Positions 25,155 to 32,723 of a DNA stretch of 64,000 nucleotides are shown one piece after another. The notes beneath the pieces are model-generated. The model had not been told where the DNA came from. It did not search any database and saw only the letters and a list, made by a program, of their open reading frames with translations. Source of the DNA: Nocardiopsis sp. JB363 (lineage in GTDB: Bacteria > Actinomycetota > Actinomycetes > Streptosporangiales > Streptosporangiaceae); contig NZ_FRFF01000169.1 of the NCBI RefSeq assembly GCF_900143625.1, positions 62,001 through 126,000 on the forward strand. Direction: 5' to 3'. The position numbers were made by a program, and so were the translations under genes. Within the stretch, counting starts at the first letter, position 1. Each line of letters opens with the position of its first letter.

Positions 25155-26483
25155 ATGCGCAAGCCGCACCCGATCCCGTCGCTGACCTTGGCGGCCGTAC
25201 TGGCCATCACCGCACTCACCGCCGCTCCCGCGGCGGCCGACCCCGACGTCGACCCCCGTGGCATCGGTCGCCAGACCCTCCCGGAGGGCGACGGCTGGGG
25301 ATCGGCCGGCCACGGGGTCACCGGCGGTTCGGAGGCCGCCCCCGAGGACGTCCACGTGGTCTCCACCTTCGAGGAGTTCCGCGCCGCGGTCGGCGGTAAG
25401 GACGACGACACCCCGAAGATCGTCTACGTCGACGGGCAGGTCGACGCCGATACCGCACCGGACGGCACCCCGCTGACGTGCGAGGACCACGCGGTGGACG
25501 GATACACCCTGGAGGAGTACCTGGAGACCTACGATCCCGAGGTCTGGGGCCGGGACGACCCCGAGGGTCCCCTGGAGGAGGCCCGCCTGGCCTCCGCCGC
25601 GGTACAGGCGGAACGGATCCGCGTCGAGGTCGGATCCAACACCACCGTCGTGGGCTTGGGCGGCGACGCCGTCCTGTCCGGTGTCAACCTGCGCGTCCAC
25701 GACGTCGACAACGTCATCCTGCGCGACCTGACCTTCTCCGACGCCCACGACTGTTTCCCCGGCTGGGATCCCACCGACGGCGACAGCGGCAACTGGAACT
25801 CCGAGTACGACCAGGTGGAGGTCTCCGGCGCCACCAACGTGTGGGTGGACCACAACACCTTCGATGACGGCGACAACCCCGGCACGGAACTCCCGGAGTA
25901 CTTCGGCCGCAAGTACGAGGTGCACGACGGGCTGCTCGACATCGTTCGGGAGACCGACCTGGTGACGGTGTCCCGTAACCACTTCGATGGTCGGGACAAG
26001 GCGATGCTGCTGGGCAACAGCGATGGCCGGACCACTGACCGCGGCTATCTGCGGGTGACCTACCGGCACAACCACTTCGACGGGTTGGGGGAGCGGGCGC
26101 CCCGGGTGCGGTACGGGCAGGTGCACGTCCACAACAACCTCTACACCGTCCGGGACCCGGAGCACTTCGGCTACAGCCTGGGGGTCGGCGTGGAGTCGCA
26201 CCTGTACGCCGAGAACAACATCTTCGACCTGCACGATGGCATCGGCGCCGGCGCACTGCTCCACAACTGGGGCGGTACCGACATCGTGGAGCACGGGAAC
26301 GTGACGATGTCGGGGGGCGGGGGACGTCTCGCCCCGGTGGACCTGGTGGCCGAGCACAACGCGCACTACCCGGACGCGCCGCTGGGCACCGACCTCACCT
26401 GGGTGCCGCAGTTCACGGCCGAGGTGGAGCCGGTGCACGCGGTCCGCGGGTTGGCGCGTGAGGTCGGGGTCGGACTTCTCTGA
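25155..26483 (+). CDS. secreted pectate lyase, PL1 family
   Basis: A 442-residue secreted parallel beta-helix lyase that cuts polygalacturonate by beta-elimination with calcium. Residues 1-28 are a signal peptide ending P-A-A-A. PL1 signatures: V-W-V-D-H-N-T-F, the following D-D-G-D and D-G-L-L-D-I acidic residues (calcium ligands), and R-A-P-R-V-R-Y-G at 314-321 with the catalytic arginine. Stacked asparagines (N-N-L-Y, N-N-I-F) fit the beta-helix core. GGAGGAA lies 6 bases before the ATG. It stands alone, divergent from its likely LacI-type repressor, with a strong terminator downstream. It suggests growth on plant material. Confidence 0.93.
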   Translation: MRKPHPIPSLTLAAVLAITALTAAPAAADPDVDPRGIGRQTLPEGDGWGSAGHGVTGGSEAAPEDVHVVSTFEEFRAAVGGKDDDTPKIVYVDGQVDADTAPDGTPLTCEDHAVDGYTLEEYLETYDPEVWGRDDPEGPLEEARLASAAVQAERIRVEVGSNTTVVGLGGDAVLSGVNLRVHDVDNVILRDLTFSDAHDCFPGWDPTDGDSGNWNSEYDQVEVSGATNVWVDHNTFDDGDNPGTELPEYFGRKYEVHDGLLDIVRETDLVTVSRNHFDGRDKAMLLGNSDGRTTDRGYLRVTYRHNHFDGLGERAPRVRYGQVHVHNNLYTVRDPEHFGYSLGVGVESHLYAENNIFDLHDGIGAGALLHNWGGTDIVEHGNVTMSGGGGRLAPVDLVAEHNAHYPDAPLGTDLTWVPQFTAEVEPVHAVRGLAREVGVGLL

Positions 26484-26507
26484 GGCCGTCGCCCTGCCCG
26501 TGGAACG

Positions 26508-26548
26508 CGTTGGGGCCGCACCCGGAAAAGCCGGGTGCGGCCCCAACG
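26508..26548. terminator. very strong 18-bp terminator
   Basis: CGTTGGGGCCGCACCCGG and CCGGGTGCGGCCCCAACG pair perfectly over 18 bp around AAAAG. It sits between the convergent pectate lyase and PLDc_N genes and can serve both. Confidence 0.87.
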
Positions 26549-26579
26549 TTCGTTCACGCGGCAGAACCGCTCGGGGCCA

Positions 26580-26933
26580 CTAGTCCTCCGGGTCGATCCG
26601 TCGGTTCAGTCGACGGAGGAAGTCCGGATCGTCGTCCGGTCCGAGCGGGTGCGGGCTGCCGGAAGGCTTGGAGAAGTCCGACGGGTCAAGGTCGTCCGCG
26701 GACACGGCTTCGTCCTGAGCGGGCGCGTCACCCGGCACGGGAGCGGGTGTGCGTGGCCGGCCGAGGAAGAACCAGAGGATGAATCCCACGGGTACGAACA
26801 GTCCGATGACGACCAGCCACAGGATTTTCGGCAGGTTCCGAGCCTCCTGGGCAGGGGTGGTCAGCGCGTCGAAGAACGCGTACACCCATAGAACGATCGA
26901 TACGAGCGTGATCAGGCCACCGAGCCACACCAT
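26580..26933 (-). CDS. PLDc_N-domain small membrane protein
   Basis: A 117-residue protein with two transmembrane helices: about 4-24 and 38-58, the second reading W-L-V-V-I-G-L-F-V-P-V-G-F-I-L-W-F-F-L-G-R-P. This is the PLDc_N (phospholipase D nuclease N-terminal) motif found alone in many small actinobacterial proteins. The C-terminal half is a hydrophilic Pro/Asp/Ser tail with no catalytic HKD motif, so it is not itself a phospholipase. Its function is unknown. It lies 113 bp beyond the bldC stop on the same strand. Confidence 0.8.
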   Translation of the reverse strand: MVWLGGLITLVSIVLWVYAFFDALTTPAQEARNLPKILWLVVIGLFVPVGFILWFFLGRPRTPAPVPGDAPAQDEAVSADDLDPSDFSKPSGSPHPLGPDDDPDFLRRLNRRIDPED

Positions 26934-27046
26934 GGTTCCAGCCTACTCTTGCTGTCCACTCCTCATGGCCGGACCCGGTCCAAGGGTGCGGGAGACCGCG
27001 CGGAACGGGTGGCCGGGGCCGTCGAGGACGTTGTTCTGTCTTGGGG

Positions 27047-27247
27047 TCAGGGGGTGGTTTCGCTGGGCTCCCCGAGGAGGAGGGCCCGTACCTCGGATTC
27101 CCGGAAACGGCGGTGCCCGCCAGGAGTACGGATACTGCTGATCCGCCCGGACGCTGCCCAGCGGGTCACGGTCTTGGGATCAACCCGGAAGAGTGAGGCC
27201 ACTTCCCCGGGGGTCAACAGGCGTTCGTTTGCTCGTTCCACCTTCAC
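27047..27247 (-). CDS. bldC: BldC developmental HTH regulator
   Basis: A 66-residue MerR-like winged-HTH protein almost identical in key stretches to Streptomyces BldC: L-L-T-P-G-E-V-A-S-L-F-R-V-D-P-K-T-V-T-R-W-A, then I-R-T-P-G-G-H-R-R-F-R-E-S-E-V-R-A-L-L. BldC controls the onset of development and secondary metabolism and binds DNA by head-to-tail oligomerisation on direct repeats. The start is GTG 27245-27247, with GGGGGA upstream; longer in-frame extensions are not family-like. It is divergent from a DUF4229 gene across a 412-bp gap. Confidence 0.95.
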   Translation of the reverse strand: MKVERANERLLTPGEVASLFRVDPKTVTRWAASGRISSIRTPGGHRRFRESEVRALLLGEPSETTP

Positions 27248-27659
27248 GTTCCCCCAATCATGCCCGCCTGGAGTGAGGGGGCGGCGGGCGTTTGATCCCC
27301 TAGTGTGCACGAGTTGGACCGTTTCCTCCCTAGTTTTCGGAGAAATTACGGCGATCGGGGGATAGGTGGGGGATATGTGATCGGAACGTGATGTTCGGTC
27401 CCCACTGTCGGGATTGGAAACATCCCATGAATATCCGTGCCCGATGCCTTGAGTGCCCCGTTCCAACAGCGACGGAACACACCCGGACCTGGTGCACGAT
27501 GCCCGAAGCAGGCCCTTAACCTGGGGTGAGGGCCGTCCGACCGGGACACCACCCCTTCTGCCGCGCTCGTCCGGCTCGGCCGTACACGCACGTGAACGTG
27601 CGTGGATGGGTGCGCTGACCAATCTAGTGCAGGTAAACGTCTGTTGTGAGGCTTTTTCG
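27248..27659. other. 412-bp divergent intergenic region bldC / DUF4229
   Basis: No gene is supported. It must hold the promoters of both divergent genes. Visible structure: GAAC-GTGAT-GTTC at 27384-27396, a GGGAT/ATCCC inverted pair around 27410-27426, and two GTGATC/GTGATG direct repeats near 27377-27392. None is a site I can assign. Confidence 0.5.
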
Positions 27660-28046
27660 ATGCGTAGCTGGTTGACCTATACCGCCGCCCGTGTGGCGCT
27701 CTTCGGCGGCGCCTTCGGGGTCGTCTATCTGTTCGGTGCGAGATCCTGGGTCGCGCTGGTCTTGGCATGGTTGATCAGTGGCCTGGCCTCCTATGTCCTG
27801 TTGTCCAAGTGGCGCGATCGGATGTCGTCCTCCGTCACCGAATGGTCGGACAAACGCAAGGAGGAGTCGGTCGGAGAGCGTCTGGTCGGCGGCGCCGCTC
27901 GTGAGGACGAGATTCAGGACGAGGTTCTGCGCGCCCAGAAGGAGAAGGCCGCCGAGAGCGCCGACCCCGTCGCCGGTGCCGAGTCCGAGTCCGAGACCGA
28001 GGTGAAGGTCGAGACGGAGACCGAGGCGGACAAGCCCGTCAAGTAG
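27660..28046 (+). CDS. DUF4229 membrane protein
   Basis: A 128-residue protein. Two transmembrane helices lie at about 8-27 and 32-50; the segment after them, S-K-W-R-D-R-M-S-S-S-V and N-terminal helix-flanking residues match DUF4229. The last 70 residues are a Lys/Glu-rich charged tail with repeated S-E-T-E and V-E-T-E. In actinomycetes DUF4229 genes commonly sit beside menaquinone genes, as here. The function is unknown. ATG 27660 has GTGAGG upstream. It converges on the beta-propeller gene. Confidence 0.8.
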   Translation: MRSWLTYTAARVALFGGAFGVVYLFGARSWVALVLAWLISGLASYVLLSKWRDRMSSSVTEWSDKRKEESVGERLVGGAAREDEIQDEVLRAQKEKAAESADPVAGAESESETEVKVETETEADKPVK

Positions 28047-28062
28047 GCGCCCGGCACAACGA

Positions 28063-28097
28063 CGGGGTGGCCGCCGCCCCACGCGGCCACCACCCCG
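28063..28097. terminator. imperfect convergent terminator
   Basis: CGGGGTGGCCGC pairs with GCGGCCACCACCCCG, with three extra bases on the right arm. It lies between the convergent DUF4229 and beta-propeller genes. Confidence 0.5.
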
Positions 28098-28108
28098 ATG
28101 TCGGACCC

Positions 28109-29377
28109 TCAGGAGGTCGGGAACATCCCCAGGCGGGCGTGGTGAGAGTCGCCCAGACGCTCGGTGTCACTACCGACGTACAGCCCGTCGGAGGTCGCGT
28201 ACAGGGCCTCCACCCCGTGGCCGCGGGAACGGCCTGGGTTCCACTCCAGAGCGCGGCCGGACGTCGGGTCCACCGCCGCGATCCCCTCACGCTCCACCGA
28301 ACCGGGCCCCGGGTTGAGGGCGCCCTGTTCGTTGTCCATCCACCGCTGGTGACCGCCCACGTAGACGGCGCTGGAGGTGACCTCGACCGAGTAGAGGGAG
28401 TCCCCGCCGGTCAGGTTGGTCCAGGTGGGTTCGGCTCCCGCGGTGGCGTCGTTCTCAAACCGGGCGGTGGACTTGCACAGCCCCGGCTTGACCTTCGGGC
28501 CGCCCGCGGTCACCACCGCGAAGTAGGAACCGTCGGGCGAGAAGTCCATCTGCCGCATGTAGGTGTGCATGCGTTCGTAGTCGCAGGGCGCCTCGTAGGC
28601 GGAGGTCGACCACGGCGTGAGACCTCCGGAACCGGTGTCGATCATGGCGATCTGGTAGCGGTCCTCGCCGTCCACCTTGGTGAAGGTCCCGTTGATGGCC
28701 AGCCGCTGCCCGTCGGGGCTCAGGGCCAGTTCCTGCACACGCAGGCTTCCGCGCCGCTGCTCGGAGATGGTCGGGGTGAAGTCGGCGTCGACGGACCCGT
28801 CACCGGCGTCGATACGGGCCAGACCGGTACGGCTCTCCCCGTTCACGGCGGAGAAGCTGCCGCCGAGGTAGACATCGGTGCCGTCGGAGACGAGGCGGTA
28901 CAGGTTCCCGTCGTCCAGGGTGGCGTCGAACCCGTCGACGGTGGCCCCGGTGGTGCCGTCGACGCGGGCCACGCCCCGGCTGCTCGAACCGTTGACCTGC
29001 TGGAAGTGTCCACCCAGGATCACCGATCCGTCCGGCCCCTGGGCCAGGGAGGTGACGGTCCCGTCCACGGAGGGGGCGAAGTCGGTCAGGATCTCACCGC
29101 TGCCCTGTCGGAACGCGAACAGGTTGCGCCGGTCCCGGGTTCCGCTCCCGTCCGCTTCGGAGACCCGGCCGAACTCGCCGGCGACCACGACGGTGTCACC
29201 GACCTGGAGGATGTCCTTGACCGAGCCGTCCAGCACGTGCGGCGTCCACCCCACGGGGCTTTCGCCGACCACGCCCTGGTGCGGAGCGGCGACCGCCGGC
29301 GCGGCCGTCGCGATGGTGAGCGGAAGCAGGAGCAGGGAGCCCATGGTCAGGGCGACGAACGTTCGGGCCGTTTTCAC
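28109..29377 (-). CDS. secreted delta-60/DUF5122-type beta-propeller protein
   Basis: A 422-residue secreted protein. The signal peptide (about 1-31) ends A-V-A-A. The mature part is built of repeats of roughly 45 residues with a V-x-L-G-G-x-F-x-x-V-N-G core and A-R-I/V-D between them, the delta-60/DUF5122 propeller pattern; about six or seven blades are recognisable. No catalytic motif is visible, and such proteins usually bind partners or polysaccharide. I chose GTG 29377, with GAGGAGAG upstream; the open frame extends further but is unlike a signal peptide. It interrupts an otherwise menaquinone-related stretch on the opposite strand. A GTAGTC-GAAT-GACTAC palindrome lies 54 bases upstream. 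Confidence 0.8.
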   Translation of the reverse strand: MKTARTFVALTMGSLLLLPLTIATAAPAVAAPHQGVVGESPVGWTPHVLDGSVKDILQVGDTVVVAGEFGRVSEADGSGTRDRRNLFAFRQGSGEILTDFAPSVDGTVTSLAQGPDGSVILGGHFQQVNGSSSRGVARVDGTTGATVDGFDATLDDGNLYRLVSDGTDVYLGGSFSAVNGESRTGLARIDAGDGSVDADFTPTISEQRRGSLRVQELALSPDGQRLAINGTFTKVDGEDRYQIAMIDTGSGGLTPWSTSAYEAPCDYERMHTYMRQMDFSPDGSYFAVVTAGGPKVKPGLCKSTARFENDATAGAEPTWTNLTGGDSLYSVEVTSSAVYVGGHQRWMDNEQGALNPGPGSVEREGIAAVDPTSGRALEWNPGRSRGHGVEALYATSDGLYVGSDTERLGDSHHARLGMFPTS

Positions 29378-29431
29378 GGGGCTCTCTCCTCGGGCGCGGG
29401 AACGGCTGCGGTGCCCCCATTCTTGCATGAA

Positions 29432-29447
29432 GTAGTCGAATGACTAC
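29432..29447. promoter_or_regulatory. 16-bp inverted repeat upstream of beta-propeller gene
   Basis: GTAGTC and GACTAC around GAAT, a perfect 6+4+6 palindrome 54 bases before the GTG start. It could be an operator for a repressor not encoded nearby. Confidence 0.4.
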
Positions 29448-29589
29448 GTCCAGTGAATAAACTTCCGCGCGGTCCGTGGCCCCCTCCGACCGCAACCGAC
29501 GAAGACGCGCCGCCATCGATCGCGACGTCCACATCGTTCGGGGCGAGGGCGGTCTCGTACGCCGACCGGGCCCCCTTAGTCTTGTTGCC

Positions 29590-30300
29590 ATGACCCGCGC
29601 GAAGCTCGATAAGCAGCCCCAGGACGTCGCCGCGATGTTCGACGGCATCGCAGAGAACTACGACCTCGTCAACGACGTCATCTCCCTCGGCCAGGATCGC
29701 GCCTGGCGCCGGGCCGTGGTGGACGCGGTCGACGCCCACAGCGGTGAACTGGTCCTGGACCTGGCCGCGGGCACCGGAACCTCCTCGGAGTCCTTCATCA
29801 AGAAGGGCGCCCGTGTCATCGCCTGCGACTTCTCCCTCGGCATGCTCAGCAAGGGCGCCGAGCGGCGGGGCGGCGCCTCGCGCGCCGGGGTGACGTTCGT
29901 GGCCGGTGACGCGCTGTCGCTGCCCTTCGCCGACGAGACCTTCGACGCGGTGACCATCTCCTTCGGTCTGCGCAACGTCGCCGACGTGGACCAGGCCCTG
30001 CGCGAGCTGCTGCGGGTGACCAAGGTCGGCGGCCGGTTGGTCATCTGCGAGTTCAGCCACATCCCGGTGGAGTTCATCGACAAGCTCTACTCGACCTACC
30101 TGATGGCGGCCCTGCCGAAGGTCGCCGGTGCCTTCTCCGGCCGGAGCGAGGCCTACGACTACCTGTCGGAGTCGATCATGGCCTGGCCGGACCAGGCGGG
30201 GCTGTCCAAGTACCTCCAGGCGGCCGGTTGGTCGCGGGTGGCCTGGCGCAACCTGACGTTGGGCACCGTGGCCCTGCACCGCGGCTTCCGGGAAAAGTAA
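29590..30300 (+). CDS. menG: demethylmenaquinone methyltransferase
   Basis: A 236-residue SAM-dependent methyltransferase of the UbiE/MenG family, adding the ring methyl that completes menaquinone. Features: F-D-G-I-A-E-N-Y-D-L-V-N-D near the start, the SAM loop L-D-L-A-A-G-T-G-T at about 54-62, D-A-L-S-L-P-F-A-D, S-F-G-L-R-N-V and the late Y-L-S-E-S-I. ATG 29590 matches the family N-terminus. No Shine-Dalgarno is visible, but TAGTCT ends 7 bases upstream, so the transcript is probably leaderless. A textbook terminator follows, so it is transcribed apart from menJ. Confidence 0.94.
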   Translation: MTRAKLDKQPQDVAAMFDGIAENYDLVNDVISLGQDRAWRRAVVDAVDAHSGELVLDLAAGTGTSSESFIKKGARVIACDFSLGMLSKGAERRGGASRAGVTFVAGDALSLPFADETFDAVTISFGLRNVADVDQALRELLRVTKVGGRLVICEFSHIPVEFIDKLYSTYLMAALPKVAGAFSGRSEAYDYLSESIMAWPDQAGLSKYLQAAGWSRVAWRNLTLGTVALHRGFREK

Positions 30301-30355
30301 AATCCGACATAACGCCCAAGTGGCGATGTTGTTCGTATAAACCAACAAAGCTCTC

Positions 30356-30389
30356 AAGTCCCAAGGAACTCTATTCCTTGGGACTTTTT
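30356..30389 (+). terminator. menG terminator with T-run
   Basis: AAGTCCCAAGGAA and TTCCTTGGGACTT pair perfectly over 13 bp around CTCTA, ending in a TTTTT run. It is strikingly AT-rich for this genome and is the most classical intrinsic terminator in the window. Confidence 0.92.
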
Positions 30390-30562
30390 ACGTTACTGGT
30401 GAGTCACTTAGTCCCGTTTATCCGCCATGAGCTGCGCTCTTGTTGCGGAGCGGCGCTTTGATGTCGGCTGTGGTGGTTATGGATGCAATATCCGATTTCT
30501 TGAAGAACGGGCCCCGGGTGTCGCCTCTTGGCTCTTGGGGGGCTAGACTTCGGAAAAGAGGC

Positions 30563-30580
30563 TTGTGAAGTGCTTCACAA
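30563..30580. promoter_or_regulatory. Rex operator upstream of menJ
   Basis: TTGTGAA-GTGC-TTCACAA matches the published Streptomyces Rex consensus TTGTGAA-N4-TTCACAA at all 14 specified positions, and the symmetry extends two more bases each side (GC/GC). It lies about 14 bases after a TAGACT hexamer and 137 bp before the menJ GTG. It also fits the CRP pattern TGTGA-N6-TCACA, but the outer TT and AA favour Rex. Confidence 0.8.
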
Positions 30581-30717
30581 GCGCACGAGGCGTAGGCCAC
30601 ATGGCCCTATGTCGGACAAGTCGGAAGTCCCGAACCGACCCATAACACCCCCGTTGGCGGGTCGAACCCGCACTGGCCCGCCACGGTAGGACCGCGCGAG
30701 TAGTCGAGGACCCACCC

Positions 30718-32022
30718 GTGAGTGAGACAGCCACCTCCGCTCCCAGAGGCCGTGAGCGGAACGAGTACGACGCCGACGTGATCATCGTCGGTGCCGGCCC
30801 CGCCGGTGCCACCACCGCCTATTACCTGGCCCAGGCCGGTCTGGACGTCCTCCTCCTGGAGAAGACCTCCTTCCCGCGGGAGAAGGTCTGTGGTGACGGA
30901 CTGACCCCCAGGGCCGTGAAACAGCTCACCTCGATGGGCATCACCTTCGAGGACGAGGGCTGGATCAAGAACCACGGCCTGCGCATCGTCGGGGCCGGCG
31001 TTCGACTCGAACTTCCCTGGCCCGACCTGGCCGCCTACCCGGGGTACGGGCTCGTCCGTACCCGCTACGACTTCGACCAGATCCTGGTCGAGCGAGCGGT
31101 CGGTGCCGGGGCCAAGCTCCTGGAGCGCACCAACGTCACCGGCCCCATCATGGACGAGCGCAGCAACCGCATCGTCGGTGTGCGCGCCAAGAACGCCGAC
31201 CGCGAGCCCGTGACCTTCCGGGCGCCGCTGGTCGTCGCCTCCGACGGCAACTCCTCCCGGCTCTCCGTGGCCATGGGTATCCGTAAGCGTGACGACCGCC
31301 CCATGGGCGTGGCCGTGCGCACCTACTTCGAGAGCCCCCGGCACGACGACGACTACCTGGAGTCCTGGCTGGAGCTGTGGGACAGGAGCGAAGACAAGGA
31401 CGTCCTCCTGCCCGGCTACGGCTGGGTCTTCGGCGTGGGCGACGGCACCAGCAACGTCGGCCTGGGCATTCTCAACTCCACCACCGCCTTCAAGGACGTG
31501 GACTACCGGAAGCTGCTGCGCCGGTGGACCGACTCCATGCCCGAGGAGTGGGGCTTCACGGAGGAGAACCGGAAGGGCAAGATCCTCGGTTCGGCGCTGC
31601 CGATGGGCTTCAACCGGGTTCCGCACTACGCGCGCGGCCTGATGTTGGTCGGTGACGCGGGCGGCATGGTCAACCCCTTCAACGGGGAGGGCATCGCCTA
31701 CGCGATGGAGGCCGGGCAGATCGCCGCGGACGTGATCGTGCAGGCACAAGGTCGCACCACCCAGCAGACCCGGGAACGCGTCCTGCTGAGCTACCCGGAG
31801 ATCCTCGCCGACACCTACGGCGGTTACTACACGCTCGGTCGCTACTTCGTGAAGGTCATCGGCCAGCCCGAGTTCATGAAGTACGCGACCAAGTACGGGC
31901 TGCGTCAGCGCACCCTCATGAAGTTCGTGCTGAAGATGCTCGCCAATCTCACCGAACCGAACAAGGGCGACGCCATGGACCGGGTCATCAACGGCTTGAG
32001 CAAGATGGCGCCCGCGGCCTGA
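30718..32022 (+). CDS. geranylgeranyl reductase-family FAD enzyme, menaquinone reductase MenJ-like
   Basis: A 434-residue flavoprotein. The FAD-binding motif is V-I-I-V-G-A-G-P-A-G at 21-30, followed by E-K-T-S-F-P-R-E-K-V-C-G-D-G-L, and the second FAD motif L-V-G-D-A-G-G-M-V-N-P-F-N-G-E-G-I-A is near residue 305. This pattern is the geranylgeranyl reductase family; the actinobacterial members near nuo correspond to MenJ, which saturates one isoprene unit of the menaquinone tail. The assignment rests on family and context. The GTG at 30718 has no good ribosome binding site. It lies 223 bp before nuoA, and a Rex operator precedes each. Confidence 0.87.
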   Translation: MSETATSAPRGRERNEYDADVIIVGAGPAGATTAYYLAQAGLDVLLLEKTSFPREKVCGDGLTPRAVKQLTSMGITFEDEGWIKNHGLRIVGAGVRLELPWPDLAAYPGYGLVRTRYDFDQILVERAVGAGAKLLERTNVTGPIMDERSNRIVGVRAKNADREPVTFRAPLVVASDGNSSRLSVAMGIRKRDDRPMGVAVRTYFESPRHDDDYLESWLELWDRSEDKDVLLPGYGWVFGVGDGTSNVGLGILNSTTAFKDVDYRKLLRRWTDSMPEEWGFTEENRKGKILGSALPMGFNRVPHYARGLMLVGDAGGMVNPFNGEGIAYAMEAGQIAADVIVQAQGRTTQQTRERVLLSYPEILADTYGGYYTLGRYFVKVIGQPEFMKYATKYGLRQRTLMKFVLKMLANLTEPNKGDAMDRVINGLSKMAPAA

Positions 32023-32177
32023 CCCGCGGCCTCGACCGCGGTTTCTCGCGACGCCGCAAAAGAGCACGGGCCGAAGCGATAGCGGACGCCCACAAAGCAC
32101 AGCGTTCTCGTGAGGGGCGCCCCCTTCGGGTGCTTTCGAAAAGGTGCCCTTCACCCCGAAAAGGATGCGGGACATGC

Positions 32178-32195
32178 AGGTGAAAACGTTCACAA
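32178..32195. promoter_or_regulatory. Rex operator upstream of nuoA
   Basis: AGGTGAA-AACG-TTCACAA: the right half-site is a perfect Rex half and the left matches 5 of 7, giving 12 of 14 consensus positions. It ends 50 bases before the nuoA GTG. A CCGCCGGGC/GCCCGGCGG hairpin at 32198-32220 follows directly and lies in the leader if transcription starts near the operator. Confidence 0.7.
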
Positions 32196-32245
32196 GACCG
32201 CCGGGCACACGGCCCGGCGGGCTATTCGGCGGAGGAGGGTGAGCC

Positions 32246-32605
32246 GTGGAGCTGTACACACCGGTACTCGTGCTCGGCGGGATCGGCGCCGCCTTCGTGG
32301 TGGTGTCGATGGTCGTCGGAGCGATCGTCGGACCCAAGCGCTACAACCGCGCCAAGATGCAGGCCTACGAGTGCGGCATCGAGCCGACGCCACAGCCCGC
32401 GGGCGGCGGCCGTTTCACCGTCAAGTACTACATGACGGCCATGATGTTCATCGTCTTCGACATCGAGATCATCTTCCTCATCCCCTGGGCGATCCACTTC
32501 GACGCCCTCGGCTGGTTCGGTCTGATCGCGATCATCCTCTTCCTGGTGAACGTCTCCATCGCCTACGCCTACGAATGGCGCCGCGGAGGCCTCGAATGGG
32601 ACTAG
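32246..32605 (+). CDS. nuoA: NADH-quinone oxidoreductase subunit A
   Basis: A 119-residue membrane subunit of complex I with three transmembrane helices. The matrix/cytoplasmic loop carries Y-E-C-G-I-E-P, the conserved Cys-bearing loop near the quinone site, followed by F-T-V-K-Y-Y-M-T-A-M-M-F-I-V-F-D-I-E. GGAGGAGGG lies upstream of GTG 32246. It is the first gene of the complete 14-gene operon, under a Rex operator. Confidence 0.96.
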   Translation: MELYTPVLVLGGIGAAFVVVSMVVGAIVGPKRYNRAKMQAYECGIEPTPQPAGGGRFTVKYYMTAMMFIVFDIEIIFLIPWAIHFDALGWFGLIAIILFLVNVSIAYAYEWRRGGLEWD

Positions 32606-32657
32606 GCCATGTGCGGCGGACACACGACCTAGGTCATGTGCGGCGGACACACGCCCT
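32604..32657 (+). repeat. two-copy 27-bp tandem repeat between nuoA and nuoB
   Basis: Units at 32604-32630 and 32631-32657 differ at two of 27 positions. Each starts AGG-C/T-CATGTGCGGCGGACA. The nuoA stop codon overlaps the first unit. No coding frame runs through, and the repeat lengthens the gap to 118 bp, the widest inside the nuo operon. Confidence 0.85.
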
Positions 32658-32723
32658 GCCCCGCGCGTTCCACCCCCAGGCACCACAGACCCGGCAGTTC
32701 AGCCCCGAGGAGGTCCGAAGCTG

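Larger units (their letters stand above)
30301..30717. other. 417-bp gap: menG terminator and menJ control region
   Basis: No gene is supported. It holds the menG terminator (30356-30389), a TAGACT hexamer at 30544-30549 that may be a -10 box, and the Rex-type operator at 30563-30580. A long leader of about 160 bases would precede menJ. Confidence 0.6.

Noticed and set aside
27384..27396. GAAC-GTGAT-GTTC resembles an actinobacterial LexA/SOS box upstream of bldC
   Set aside because: The spacer is five bases where the SOS box needs four, and neither flanking gene is a DNA-damage gene.
30565..30578. TGTGA-N6-TCACA read as a CRP site
   Set aside because: The core fits, but the outer bases complete the longer Rex consensus and the regulated gene is respiratory; CRP binding cannot be excluded by sequence alone.
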